Shown here: piece after piece, positions 30,928 to 37,787 of the stretch
Numbering within the stretch: position 1 is the stretch's first letter
Layout: every line of letters starts with the position of its first letter
IMG/VR virus record: IMGVR_UViG_3300031951_000520
Coordinates: 1-37,787 of that record
Source of the DNA: a virus
DNA length: 37,787 nucleotides
Strand: one strand, 5' to 3'
Translations under genes and position numbers: made by a program
Notes under the pieces: generated by a model
Database searches by the model: none
Told to the model about the DNA's origin: nothing
Seen by the model: only the letters and a program-made list of their open reading frames with translations

Positions 30928-31135
30928 GCTGGGCGATACCGGAGACACCGAACTCGACCCCATGCAGCGCACTCGCCAAACCCTCGGGGTGGCCGCGATC
31001 ACAGCACGGGTTCAAGCGATCCGCACTCAACGCACAACCGCCCCGGCAACACCTAGCAGGACGTTAAGTCCGGGCGCACCAGCCGACAGACCGTTCTACG
31101 TCGACCCCGTAAAGGCCGACAGGGAGATCGAATGA
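30917..31135 (+). CDS. 72-residue protein of unknown function
   Basis: Starts at GTG 30917. Mostly polar: TELDPMQRTRQTLGVAAITA, then Thr/Arg/Pro-rich to the end. Overlaps the preceding gene by 11 bp and the following by 4 bp (ATGA), so translational coupling is likely. No domain seen; may be partly disordered. Confidence 0.6.
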   Translation: MAARLGDTGDTELDPMQRTRQTLGVAAITARVQAIRTQRTTAPATPSRTLSPGAPADRPFYVDPVKADREIE

Positions 31136-31428
31136 AGACCCCAGCATGGCAACGGAAAGAAGGACAGAACGCAAAGGGTGGCCTGAATGCTAAAGGACGC
31201 GCTTCCTACAATCGAGAAACTGGCGGAAAGCTTAAAGCTCCGGTTAAGTCTGGCGATAACCCTCGCCGAGCTTCGTTTCTGGCGCGTATGGGTAGCATGC
31301 CGGGTCCGATGGAAAAAGATGGAAAACCGACTCGCCTTGCTCTGGCACTTAGGGCTTGGGGGGCTTCCAGCAAAGCCGACGCCAAAGCGAAAGCCGCGGC
31401 GATCAGCAAACGAAATAAAGGAAAGTGA
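31132..31428 (+). CDS. DUF6321-like small basic protein
   Basis: 98 residues. WQRKEGQNAKGGLNAKGRAS, then NRETGGKLKAPVKSG and RRASFLARMGSMPG match a widespread phage family that I recall as DUF6321. It is Lys/Arg/Gly-rich and probably binds nucleic acid, but no activity is known to me. It sits with the next gene just upstream of the small terminase, as in many marine and freshwater podoviruses. Confidence 0.8.
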   Translation: MKTPAWQRKEGQNAKGGLNAKGRASYNRETGGKLKAPVKSGDNPRRASFLARMGSMPGPMEKDGKPTRLALALRAWGASSKADAKAKAAAISKRNKGK

Positions 31429-31429
31429 C

Positions 31430-31576
31430 ATGCCCTTAATTAAAGGCACCAGTGCTAAGGCTTTTAGCGAAAACGTCCGACGCGAGATCAAGGCAGGAAA
31501 GCCGCAAAAACAAGCAGTTGCGATTGCTTACTCGGTCAAGCGTGAAGCAGCCAAGGCCAAGCGCAAGAAGAAGTGA
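31430..31576 (+). CDS. 48-residue Lys-rich phage protein
   Basis: ATG 31430 to TGA 31576. The sequence PLIKGTSAKAFSENVRREIK then AGKPQKQAVAIAYSVKREA is a familiar short phage protein, usually next to the DUF6321-like gene. The long in-frame extension upstream (from 31187) reads through that gene and is rejected. Basic and helical; function unknown. It ends three bases before the small terminase ATG. Confidence 0.8.
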   Translation: MPLIKGTSAKAFSENVRREIKAGKPQKQAVAIAYSVKREAAKAKRKKK

Positions 31577-31579
31577 TCC

Positions 31580-31984
31580 ATGCCAGCAGGCAGACCCAGC
31601 ACATACAGCGAAGAGCTGACCGCGAAGATCTGTGAGCGCATCGCTCAGGGAGAGTCGCTGCACAAGATCTGTGCTGAGGATGGAATGCCTGCGATGTCGA
31701 GCATCTTCCTGTGGCTGACGAAACATCCAGAATTCTCGGAACGCTACGCACACGCGCGAGAGGCTCAGGCTGAAGCTCACGCAGACCGGATCGTCGAGAT
31801 TGCAGACGACACCGAGATCGACCCGAACCACAAGCGGATCATGGTCGACGCCCGGAAGTGGATTGCTAGCAAGCTCAAACCGAAACGCTACGGCGACAAG
31901 GCTGAGGTCGAACACAAGGGCGAACTCGGGCTGACCGTTGTCGTCAAACGATTCAGCGATGTCGAAGATAGTTCTACCGGCTAA
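31580..31984 (+). CDS. Terminase small subunit
   Basis: 134 residues. PAGRPSTYSEELTAKICERI, then IAQGESLHKICAEDGMPAMS and IFLWLTKHPEFSERYAHARE is the N-terminal DNA-binding region of the terminase small-subunit-like family, an HTH with a conserved Trp. The small subunit recognises the packaging start site and regulates the large subunit. The C-terminal part (KRYGDKAEVEHKGELG) is also typical. It overlaps the large subunit by 26 bp. Confidence 0.9.
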   Translation: MPAGRPSTYSEELTAKICERIAQGESLHKICAEDGMPAMSSIFLWLTKHPEFSERYAHAREAQAEAHADRIVEIADDTEIDPNHKRIMVDARKWIASKLKPKRYGDKAEVEHKGELGLTVVVKRFSDVEDSSTG

Positions 31985-33335
31985 CAACTGGTCCCCTCGC
32001 GACTACCAAGCTCCGGCATGGGCGGCTCTGGAGAAGGGCAAGAAGCGCCTCGCACTGGCTTGGCACCGACGCTCGGGCAAGGACGAACTCGCGCTGCACT
32101 GGGCTGCTACGAGCGCCATGCAGCGACCCGGCTCCTACTGGCACATGCTTCCGCAGGCGAACCAGTCTCGCAAGGCGATCTGGGACGCAGTCAATAGCCA
32201 CACCGGACGCCGACGTATTGACGACGCATTCCCCGAAGAGCTGCGCGAATCGACCCGTGAGCAGGACATGTTCATCCGGTTCAAGAACGGATCGACGTGG
32301 CAGGTCGTCGGCTCGGACAACTACAACAGCCTAGTCGGATCTCCGCCGGTCGGCGTGGTGTTCTCTGAGTACGCCCTCGCAGACCCGAACGCATGGGCAT
32401 TCCTGCGTCCGATCCTTGCTGAGAACGGCGGCTGGGCGATCTTCATCTCGACACCCCGCGGCCGGAACCACTTCGCTCGAATGGTCGAGTACGCGAAGAC
32501 GGACCCGGATTGGTACAGCCAAGTCCTGACAGTCGAGGACACGAAGGCGATCTCGCTCGACACCATCAAGCGCGAAGAGCGAGAGCTGAAGAACGAACGC
32601 GGCGACAAGGAAGCCGAGGCGATCATCCGGCAAGAGTATTACTGCGACTTCAACGCCTCGACGCCGGGTGCCTACTACGGTGAGCTAATCTCGAAGGCAG
32701 AGCGAGACGGACGTATCGGCAACTTCCCGAGCTTGCCGCACCTTCCGGTCGGTACCGCGTGGGACATAGGCGTCGGCGACTCCACGGTGATCTGGTTTTA
32801 TCAGCAGATGGGCAACGGTGCGATCCGCATCATCAACGTGCTGGAGGGATCAGGCGTCGGCTTGGAGTGGTACTCGCGCAAGCTCCTATCGATGGAATAC
32901 GTCTATGCCGACACGATCTGGCCGCACGACGGAGCGGTGCAGGAGTGGGGATCTGGCATGTCCCGTGAGCAGACAGCGCGAGGGTTTGGCCTGAAGCCGC
33001 GCATCTTGCCGCCTGACAGCGTCGACGACGGCATCCACGCAACGAGGCTGATGCTGCCTGTCTGCGAGTTCAACGCCGAGCCTGATCCGTTTCCGGGCGA
33101 GACACCAGCAGACGCAAGGGCGCGTATGACACGAGCCATCGATGCGCTCAGGCAGTACCGACGCGAATACTCCGAGTCGCTCGGTCGGTTCAAGGACAAG
33201 CCACTGCACGATTGGACATCGCACTACGCTGACGCATTCCGGTATCTGGCCAAGGGCAGGAGACCCTTCCGCAATACCGGCGGCCGACAACCCGGTCAGG
33301 CGCAGGCTATAGCAGATTACAAGATGTTCGGCTAG
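31959..33335 (+). CDS. Terminase large subunit
   Basis: 458 residues from ATG 31959. ATPase motifs: deviant Walker A (AWHRRSGKDELAL), Walker B (VGVVFSEYAL with catalytic Glu) and coupling motif (IFISTPRGRNHF). Nuclease: first Asp in TAWDIGVGDSTVIW, further acidic residues near WPHDGAVQEW and the final Asp in TSHYADAFRYL. Together these make the packaging motor that translocates DNA into the procapsid and cuts it. An upstream TTG (31938) would add seven residues. Genes that follow are fibre proteins rather than the portal, which is unusual. Confidence 0.95.
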   Translation: MSKIVLPANNWSPRDYQAPAWAALEKGKKRLALAWHRRSGKDELALHWAATSAMQRPGSYWHMLPQANQSRKAIWDAVNSHTGRRRIDDAFPEELRESTREQDMFIRFKNGSTWQVVGSDNYNSLVGSPPVGVVFSEYALADPNAWAFLRPILAENGGWAIFISTPRGRNHFARMVEYAKTDPDWYSQVLTVEDTKAISLDTIKREERELKNERGDKEAEAIIRQEYYCDFNASTPGAYYGELISKAERDGRIGNFPSLPHLPVGTAWDIGVGDSTVIWFYQQMGNGAIRIINVLEGSGVGLEWYSRKLLSMEYVYADTIWPHDGAVQEWGSGMSREQTARGFGLKPRILPPDSVDDGIHATRLMLPVCEFNAEPDPFPGETPADARARMTRAIDALRQYRREYSESLGRFKDKPLHDWTSHYADAFRYLAKGRRPFRNTGGRQPGQAQAIADYKMFG

Positions 33336-33377
33336 ACTGTCAGGTGGCGACGTGTAACTGACTTTTACGAGGTCGAT

Positions 33378-33575
33378 ATGAGCGGTCTGTTCAAGCCGAA
33401 AGTTCCGAAGATTGAGCCACCTCCTCCGGCACCGACTGTGGATGTCGCGCAGGAGCGCGAAGTCCAGTCCAAGCGCATGGCGCGTAAGAAAGGCCGCATG
33501 TCGACGATGGTGTCGAGTGCTGAGTCGCAGGCTCAGGGCCAGACTGCTAAGACCAAGCTGCTCGGAATGGGCTGA
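33378..33575 (+). CDS. Small basic Pro-rich protein (virion-associated type)
   Basis: 65 residues. It begins SGLFKPKVPKIEPPPPAPTV and continues with ERMARKKGR-like basic residues (SKRMARKKGRMSTMVSS), ending TKLLGMG. Short proteins of this pattern (F-x-P-x-x-P-K then Arg/Lys-rich, with LLG near the end) are common in podovirus late regions. It is expected to be a minor head or assembly protein; evidence is pattern only. The stop overlaps the next ATG. Confidence 0.7.
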   Translation: MSGLFKPKVPKIEPPPPAPTVDVAQEREVQSKRMARKKGRMSTMVSSAESQAQGQTAKTKLLGMG

Positions 33576-34360
33576 TGGCTACCAAGAAGATCTCCCAGCT
33601 CGACTCGCTTGCTCAGATCGATGTCGCGACGGGCGATGTTCTGGCCATCGTCGACACAAGCGCAGGCGAGACCAAGAAGGTCACCTCGCAAGCTCTAGTC
33701 GGTCAGGTCTCGCAGAATCTGGTGCAGACGTGGAACGACGCACCGACGACGTTCACAGCGCAAAAGATCAACGTCACTGACACGGCATCGAACGCTGCCT
33801 CGAAGCTGCAGGACCTGCAGGTCGGGGGCGTCTCGAAATGGACCGTCAAGAAAGACGGAACTCTGACGACCGGCATCGTTCCGATTGGGCGCATCACCGA
33901 AAACGATTACGGCGCGTTCTCGGATATCACCGATCAGACTGCTGTTGCCAATACAGCTACCGGCGTGATCTGGGGAACGACGGACTACTCAAGTGGCATC
34001 TCGGTTGCGTCAAGCACTCAAATCACAGTCACCAAGGCTGGAATCTACAAGTTCGATTTCAACCTGCTGTTGAAGAACACCAACAGCTCTTCGCACATTG
34101 CTAGTTTCTGGCTGCGCAAGAACGGCACAAATGTCACCAACTCCAATACCGATGCAACGGTTCCCGCGCAGGGCGGTGGCATCCCCGGTACTGCTGTTGT
34201 GACTATTGTGTTCACGCTCCAGTTGGCTGCCAGCGACTACCTTGAAGTGATCTGGTCAACGCCGAACGTGGCCGTCACGCTGGATTCAACGGCTGCACAG
34301 ACTTCCCCAACTAGACCGGTTACACCATCGGTCATCGCAAACATCAACCGAATCGCGTAA
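33575..34360 (+). CDS. Tail fibre-like protein A
   Basis: 261 residues. The N-terminal 45 residues (ATKKISQLDSLAQIDVATGD, then VLAIVDTSAGETKKVT) are homologous to the start of the gene at 36547, so they form a shared docking domain. A long beta-rich C-terminal part (from about 110) contains GIYKFDFNLLLKNTNSSSHI and resembles the collagen/TNF-like C-terminal domain of phage fibres. A receptor-binding or fibre-assembly role is likely. It is the first of the adhesin cassette. Confidence 0.75.
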   Translation: MATKKISQLDSLAQIDVATGDVLAIVDTSAGETKKVTSQALVGQVSQNLVQTWNDAPTTFTAQKINVTDTASNAASKLQDLQVGGVSKWTVKKDGTLTTGIVPIGRITENDYGAFSDITDQTAVANTATGVIWGTTDYSSGISVASSTQITVTKAGIYKFDFNLLLKNTNSSSHIASFWLRKNGTNVTNSNTDATVPAQGGGIPGTAVVTIVFTLQLAASDYLEVIWSTPNVAVTLDSTAAQTSPTRPVTPSVIANINRIA

Positions 34361-34372
34361 TCGGAGACCATC

Positions 34373-34660
34373 ATGGCTGTAGGAATTACTCTTCTTTCAA
34401 ACGCAAGCGCGACTGGCAACTGGGTTGCATGGCCGGGTGGTCGCGGTGAGTTTCGTGTCGAGGCGACCTTTGGCGGCGGCACGGTCAAACTGCAATGCAA
34501 AGGCCCGAACGGGACTGCGCAGGATGTCGGCACGGATGTCACGCTGACCGCTGCTGGCGGCGGCATCTTTGAGCTCGGAGCCGGAGAGATCCGCGCAAAC
34601 GTAGCCACGGCGACTGCCGTCTACGCTGTCGCGCTGCGCATCCCATCGCCGACGTACTGA
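34373..34660 (+). CDS. 95-residue beta-rich virion-type protein
   Basis: AVGITLLSNASATGNWVAWP, then GRGEFRVEATFGGGTVKLQC and QDVGTDVTLTAAGGG give a compact all-beta protein, seen in several phages near fibre genes. No catalytic motif. Its function is unknown; it could be a fibre cap or adaptor. It ends one base before an inverted repeat that covers the next start codon. Confidence 0.7.
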   Translation: MAVGITLLSNASATGNWVAWPGGRGEFRVEATFGGGTVKLQCKGPNGTAQDVGTDVTLTAAGGGIFELGAGEIRANVATATAVYAVALRIPSPTY

Positions 34661-34676
34661 GGTTCTCGTGAGAACC
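34661..34676 (+). promoter_or_regulatory. Inverted repeat covering the start codon of the next gene
   Basis: GGTTCTC (34661-34667) and GAGAACC (34670-34676) form a perfect 7 bp palindrome, and the start GTG (34668-34670) lies in its centre. As RNA this would be a stem with a 4-base loop (CGUG), hiding the GTG start. Confidence 0.6.
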
Positions 34677-35627
34677 ATTGGAAGAACATCTCCGAGAGCT
34701 GGGAAACGCTCGACGAATCGATATTCGATGGGCGGCCCCGGTACGCCTGCTGCTACGCCAACAGTTGAATATTTAGTTGTCGCTGGAGGCGGCAGCGGCG
34801 CAAACGGGCATTATTCTATTTACTCGGCCCCAAGTGAACCTGCTACTTATGTAAGTTATTACTTTAGCGGTGGTGGCGGCGCAGGCGGCTACCGTACTGC
34901 GACAGGCCTCGCTGTAACGCCGGGATCGCCGATTACTGTAACCGTTGGCGCAGGTGGCGCCGCAGGAATTGGAGTTTTAGCGCAAGGAAATAACGGATCA
35001 AACTCTGTGTTTGGTTCGATTACCTCTACCGGCGGTGGCCGAGGTGGCGTTAATAACAACGGCCCAAATTCCGGTGGCTCTGGTGGTGGTGGCGGTGCTG
35101 CATTTACATATAGAAATGGCGTTTATGCTGGCGGCGGCTCAACCAGCGGAGCGGCAGGAACTTCTGGGCAGGGATTTGCTGGCGGCGGTGGATCGGCAGA
35201 TCCTATTAATATTGCCTTCGCAGGCGGTGGTGGCGGTGCCGCAGAAATTGGAAATGTTGATCAAAATGGACATGGTGGTGACGGCACAGCGTCGTCTATT
35301 TCTGGGTCATCTGTAAGTTACGGCGGCGGTGGCGGCGGCGGTTGCTACAACACAAATTATGGCGAGGCGGGAACTGGCGGTGGAGGTCGAGGATCAAACT
35401 CGTCTAATTGGGGCGCATCTACTGCAGGCACGGCAAACACTGGCGGCGGCGGTGGCGGCGGAAATCACTCAACAACAGACGGAAAAGCAGGTGGTTCGGG
35501 TGTAGTAATTATTCGTTATCCAGATACTTATCCTGCTGCAACGGCTACCACAGGATCACCGACATACACAGTCGCTGGCGGTTACAACATTTACAAATGG
35601 ACTGGCTCCGGCTCGATTACGTTCTAA
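34668..35627 (+). CDS. Glycine-rich adhesin-like tail tip protein
   Basis: 319 residues from GTG 34668 with GAGG seven bases upstream. After a short basic head (TSPRAGKRSTNRY) and VEYLVVAGGG, the body is a series of Gly runs separated by short variable segments, ending with YPAATATTGSPTYTVAGGYN and IYKWTGSGSITF. The same head and tail frame the gene split over the ends of the window. The repeat pattern suggests polyglycine helices with host-specific loops, as in gp38-type adhesins; that is inference. The GTG sits in a perfect inverted repeat. Confidence 0.75.
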   Translation: MRTIGRTSPRAGKRSTNRYSMGGPGTPAATPTVEYLVVAGGGSGANGHYSIYSAPSEPATYVSYYFSGGGGAGGYRTATGLAVTPGSPITVTVGAGGAAGIGVLAQGNNGSNSVFGSITSTGGGRGGVNNNGPNSGGSGGGGGAAFTYRNGVYAGGGSTSGAAGTSGQGFAGGGGSADPINIAFAGGGGGAAEIGNVDQNGHGGDGTASSISGSSVSYGGGGGGGCYNTNYGEAGTGGGGRGSNSSNWGASTAGTANTGGGGGGGNHSTTDGKAGGSGVVIIRYPDTYPAATATTGSPTYTVAGGYNIYKWTGSGSITF

Positions 35628-35636
35628 GGAATCATC

Positions 35637-35969
35637 ATGGCGCACTTTGCACAACTCGATGAGAACAACGTCGTCACTCAGGTAATCGTCGTTCACAACA
35701 ACGAACTCGTTGATAACGGCGTGGAGCGCGAAGAGCTTGGTGTCGCGTTCTGCCAGTCTCTGTTCGGCGCGAATACGCGCTGGGTGCAGACCAGTTACAA
35801 CAACAAGTTTCGCGGTGTGTACGCTGGTGTTGGCTACACCTACGATCCCGAAAAAGATGAGTTCATTGCCCCTGAGGTTGAATTGCCGCCAGATATTGCT
35901 GCAATGAAGAAATTCCAAGAAGAGCGCATTGGCGTAATTCCGAACAACAACTCGCCGGAGTCGCCGTAA
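35637..35969 (+). CDS. 110-residue conserved phage protein (AHFAQLDENNVV type)
   Basis: The opening AHFAQLDENNVVTQVIVVHN, then VAFCQSLFGANTRWVQTSYN and GVYAGVGYTYDPEKDEF match a family common in marine and freshwater phages, often next to fibre genes. Function is not established. It may be a minor structural or chaperone protein for fibres. It overlaps the next gene as TAATG. Confidence 0.8.
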   Translation: MAHFAQLDENNVVTQVIVVHNNELVDNGVEREELGVAFCQSLFGANTRWVQTSYNNKFRGVYAGVGYTYDPEKDEFIAPEVELPPDIAAMKKFQEERIGVIPNNNSPESP

Positions 35970-36544
35970 TGTTTTTCAACAAAGAGACGAAGCAGGCATT
36001 CGTGTTCCCGCCGAAGAACGGAACCATGTCTACTCGCACGTTTCTTGGTTCTATAGAATGGCATGGCAAACATCCAATTCATGGAACGACAGCGGATTTA
36101 ATAAAAAAATATCCCGCCCTGCTTGAATATAAAATATATGGTTTTTATCGTGATCCGATAAAACGATTTGAAAGTTCAATTTTGTATTTGAAGCAAGTGC
36201 CTATCACCCATCGAGGTGAACTAAAGGATTTGTTGGGATGCACCTCTGTTGAGGACGCACCATACGAGGTATTCGCAAGCGATAAGTTTCTTGAGGCTAT
36301 GCCGGAGTTTTTCAACAAACAGGTCGAATGGTTTGACCATCCGAAGGTGACCGCTCTCGACTTCAACAACCTCGAAGCAGAGTTGCGTCGGATCACGGGC
36401 AACACCACGCAGCCTATGCCGCACAAGAACAAGAACAGCGATTTCGGTCGGAAGGAAATCACACCGGCTGTCGTTGAGTTCGTGAAGAAGCATTACGCCG
36501 AAGATTATGAATTCGCTCGTCGCGTTCTGAAGATTGAGGGCTGA
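35969..36544 (+). CDS. Sulfotransferase-family-like protein
   Basis: 191 residues. FVFPPKNGTMSTRTFL (11-26) resembles the 5'-phosphosulfate-binding loop and FYRDPIKRFESSILYL (59-74) the 3'-phosphate-binding motif (RDP-x-x-R-x-x-S) of sulfotransferases. KKHYAEDYEFA near the end matches the family's C-terminal pattern. These enzymes move sulfate from PAPS to sugars or proteins. In this cassette it may modify fibre or host glycans, but no substrate can be deduced. GC is about 27-42% in the first 240 bases and near 58% after, unlike neighbours. Confidence 0.65.
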   Translation: MFFNKETKQAFVFPPKNGTMSTRTFLGSIEWHGKHPIHGTTADLIKKYPALLEYKIYGFYRDPIKRFESSILYLKQVPITHRGELKDLLGCTSVEDAPYEVFASDKFLEAMPEFFNKQVEWFDHPKVTALDFNNLEAELRRITGNTTQPMPHKNKNSDFGRKEITPAVVEFVKKHYAEDYEFARRVLKIEG

Positions 36545-36546
36545 TC

Positions 36547-37557
36547 ATGGCTGACAAAAAGATTACGCAGTTCACGACGCTGGCATCCAGCGACATCGAT
36601 TCCGCAAACGATGTCCTGCCTATCGTCGATGCAACTGGGCCGACGACTAAGAAGGCGACAGTCGCAGCTCTGGTCGGTGCGCCGATCACCGCGGGATCTG
36701 GCATCACGGTCACCAAGAGCTCAAGCGCAGTCACGATTGCGACCTCTGGCGCTGGCGACGTAGCTGGCCCTGCCTCCTCTGCCGACAACGCGATTGCGCG
36801 ATACGACGGCACGACTGGCAAGCTTCTGCAAAACAGCGGCGTCTATGTCAGCGATGCCAACAAAGTGTCGATTGGTAACGCTACGCCTGTAGCCCTGACC
36901 GGGACGATTACCCCACAAGTGCAGTCGCTTGGAGTAAACATCAGCGAGTCGGCCTACATGACCGCTCGATACTCGGCCAACGCCTCGCAGACGTTTTACT
37001 ACACGGCCAAGTCACGCAACGCGACGGTCGGATCGCACACAGTCCTGCAAGACAACGACGGCCTCGGCGGCATTGCGATGTTCGGCAGCGACGGCACCAC
37101 GTTCGTTGCAGGCGCAGAGATTTATGGTGAGGTGGACGGTACGCCGGGTTCCGGCTCGATGCCCTCTGCTATCGTCTTTCGCGTCAACAGCGTCGAGAAG
37201 TTCCGAGTCGCAAACAGCGGACTGCTGACCGACGACAAGGGCAACATCCGCGCTGTACCGCAGACCGGCGCAGCCAAGACGGGCAGTTACTCGCTGGCGA
37301 CGACCGATGTCGGCACGTTCGTCCATGTCAGCACGGGCGGCTCGGTGACGATTCCCGACGCGACATTTGCTGCTGGCGACATCGTCTCTGTGTTCAACAA
37401 CACTTCGGGCAACATCACGATTACTTGCACGATCACAACTGCCTACATCGCTGGCACGGATTCGGACAAGGCATCTGTCACTCTGGCAACGCGAGGTGTG
37501 GCGACGATTCTGTTTATCAGCGGCACGGTCTGCGTGATCTCGGGGAACGTGACCTGA
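36547..37557 (+). CDS. Tail fibre-like protein B
   Basis: 336 residues. The N-terminal 45 residues (ADKKITQFTTLASSDIDSAN, then LPIVDATGPTTKKATV) are homologous to fibre A, after which comes a trimeric-fibre type region (NAIARYDGTTGKLLQNSGVY). The C-terminal 110 residues (GSYSLATTDVGTFVHVSTGG) are a beta-domain common to phage tail fibres. It should be a second fibre or fibre adaptor feeding into the glycine-rich tip gene that follows, which starts two bases after its stop. Confidence 0.75.
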   Translation: MADKKITQFTTLASSDIDSANDVLPIVDATGPTTKKATVAALVGAPITAGSGITVTKSSSAVTIATSGAGDVAGPASSADNAIARYDGTTGKLLQNSGVYVSDANKVSIGNATPVALTGTITPQVQSLGVNISESAYMTARYSANASQTFYYTAKSRNATVGSHTVLQDNDGLGGIAMFGSDGTTFVAGAEIYGEVDGTPGSGSMPSAIVFRVNSVEKFRVANSGLLTDDKGNIRAVPQTGAAKTGSYSLATTDVGTFVHVSTGGSVTIPDATFAAGDIVSVFNNTSGNITITCTITTAYIAGTDSDKASVTLATRGVATILFISGTVCVISGNVT

Positions 37558-37558
37558 T

Positions 37559-37787
37559 ATGTCTGCATCGTCGATGCTATTGCTGGCTGCGAAAGCGGGA
37601 GCGTCAGTAACGCCTGACGTTGAATACCTCGTTGTCGGCGGCGGTGGCGGCGCTGGAACCAACTATTACCTTTATAGTTATCCGTATGAATATAACTACG
37701 CTGGTTCTGGCGGCGGCGGAGGGGGTTACCGTACTGCTACTGGATACGCTGTAACTGCCGGATCAGCAATTACTGTCACCATTGGTG
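37559..37787 (+). CDS. Glycine-rich adhesin-like tail tip protein (N-terminal part, continues at 1-653)
   Basis: ATG 37559 begins the 269-residue protein whose end is at 653 after circular joining. The head has SASSMLLLAAKAGASVTPDV then EYLVVGGGGGAG, matching the VEYLVVAGGG of the paralogue at 34668. The N-terminal 16 residues are hydrophobic, so a docking helix is possible. The reading frame across the join is exact (810 bases over the 37,715 bp circle). Confidence 0.8.
   Translation, partial: MSASSMLLLAAKAGASVTPDVEYLVVGGGGGAGTNYYLYSYPYEYNYAGSGGGGGGYRTATGYAVTAGSAITVTIG
37716..37787. repeat. Terminal direct repeat, right copy
   Basis: Identical to 1-72. See the left copy for interpretation. 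Confidence 0.95.

Noticed and set aside
31187-31429. N-terminal extension of the 48-residue Lys-rich protein
   Set aside because: It overlaps the DUF6321-like gene in another frame and lacks family similarity; ATG 31430 gives the familiar protein.
34668-37787. Diversity-generating retroelement acting on the adhesin genes
   Set aside because: No reverse transcriptase gene and no template repeat with adenine changes were found.

Overview
This window looks like the complete genome of a tailed phage with a short-tailed (podovirus, T7/BPP-1-like) particle. The first 72 bases (1-72) are repeated exactly as the last 72 (37716-37787). A glycine-rich gene runs in frame across that join (37559 to the end, then 1-653), so the sequence is a circular or circularly permuted molecule of about 37,715 bp cut at an arbitrary point. 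GC is in the 50s by eye. Genes are tightly packed, with many ATGA, GTGA or TGATG start/stop overlaps. I see no tRNA, integrase, transposase, reverse transcriptase or CRISPR array. The host cannot be named from sequence alone; the Cro-like control region and sigma70-like promoters fit a Gram-negative bacterium.

Layout. (1) 27.0-28.5 kb is a lambda-style control region: a small Cro-like HTH gene, divergent promoters, three near-identical palindromic operators (consensus TTAACC-N2-GGTTAA), and a candidate OOP-like antisense RNA. (2) The leftward (minus) operon 27795-23924 carries small zinc-binding and membrane proteins, then a recombination set: DUF1071-type single-strand annealing protein, a tiny SSB-like protein, a NinB-like protein, a degenerate nuclease-like protein and a DUF1364 HNH-like protein. 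(3) The rightward early operon 27935-31576 has the Cro-like gene, a protein with the domain found at the C-terminus of O/DnaT-type replication proteins, DUF3310, the RusA resolvase and several tiny ORFs. (4) The late region starts with the terminase subunits (31580-33335). An adhesin cassette follows (33378 to the end and on to 653): two fibre proteins with a shared head domain, two glycine-rich tip proteins and a sulfotransferase-like gene. (5) Next come the portal (668-2335), a lysis cassette (2335-3634), an HTH-metallophosphoesterase fusion (3854-4918), scaffold, major capsid protein, two tail tubular proteins, T7 gp13/14/15-like ejection proteins, a 2481-residue ejection protein with an HExxH metallopeptidase motif, and a beta-helix tailspike (21691-23946).

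How it fits together. The virion genes follow T7-like order, but there is no phage RNA polymerase, DNA polymerase, helicase or primase. Transcription and replication therefore probably use host machinery: early expression under the Cro-like repressor, replication by an O/DnaT-like loader plus recombination (annealing protein, SSB-like, NinB-like, RusA), and late expression by readthrough. With no integrase and no large CI-like repressor, the phage looks lytic or a derivative of a temperate ancestor.

The least explained features are a densely folded non-coding block between scaffold and capsid genes (6089-6351), which has a five-helix element with two GUAA tetraloops; the OOP-like RNA; the metallopeptidase-bearing giant ejection protein with its low-GC inserted domain; and the adhesin cassette containing a sulfotransferase-like gene with a sharp internal GC change.
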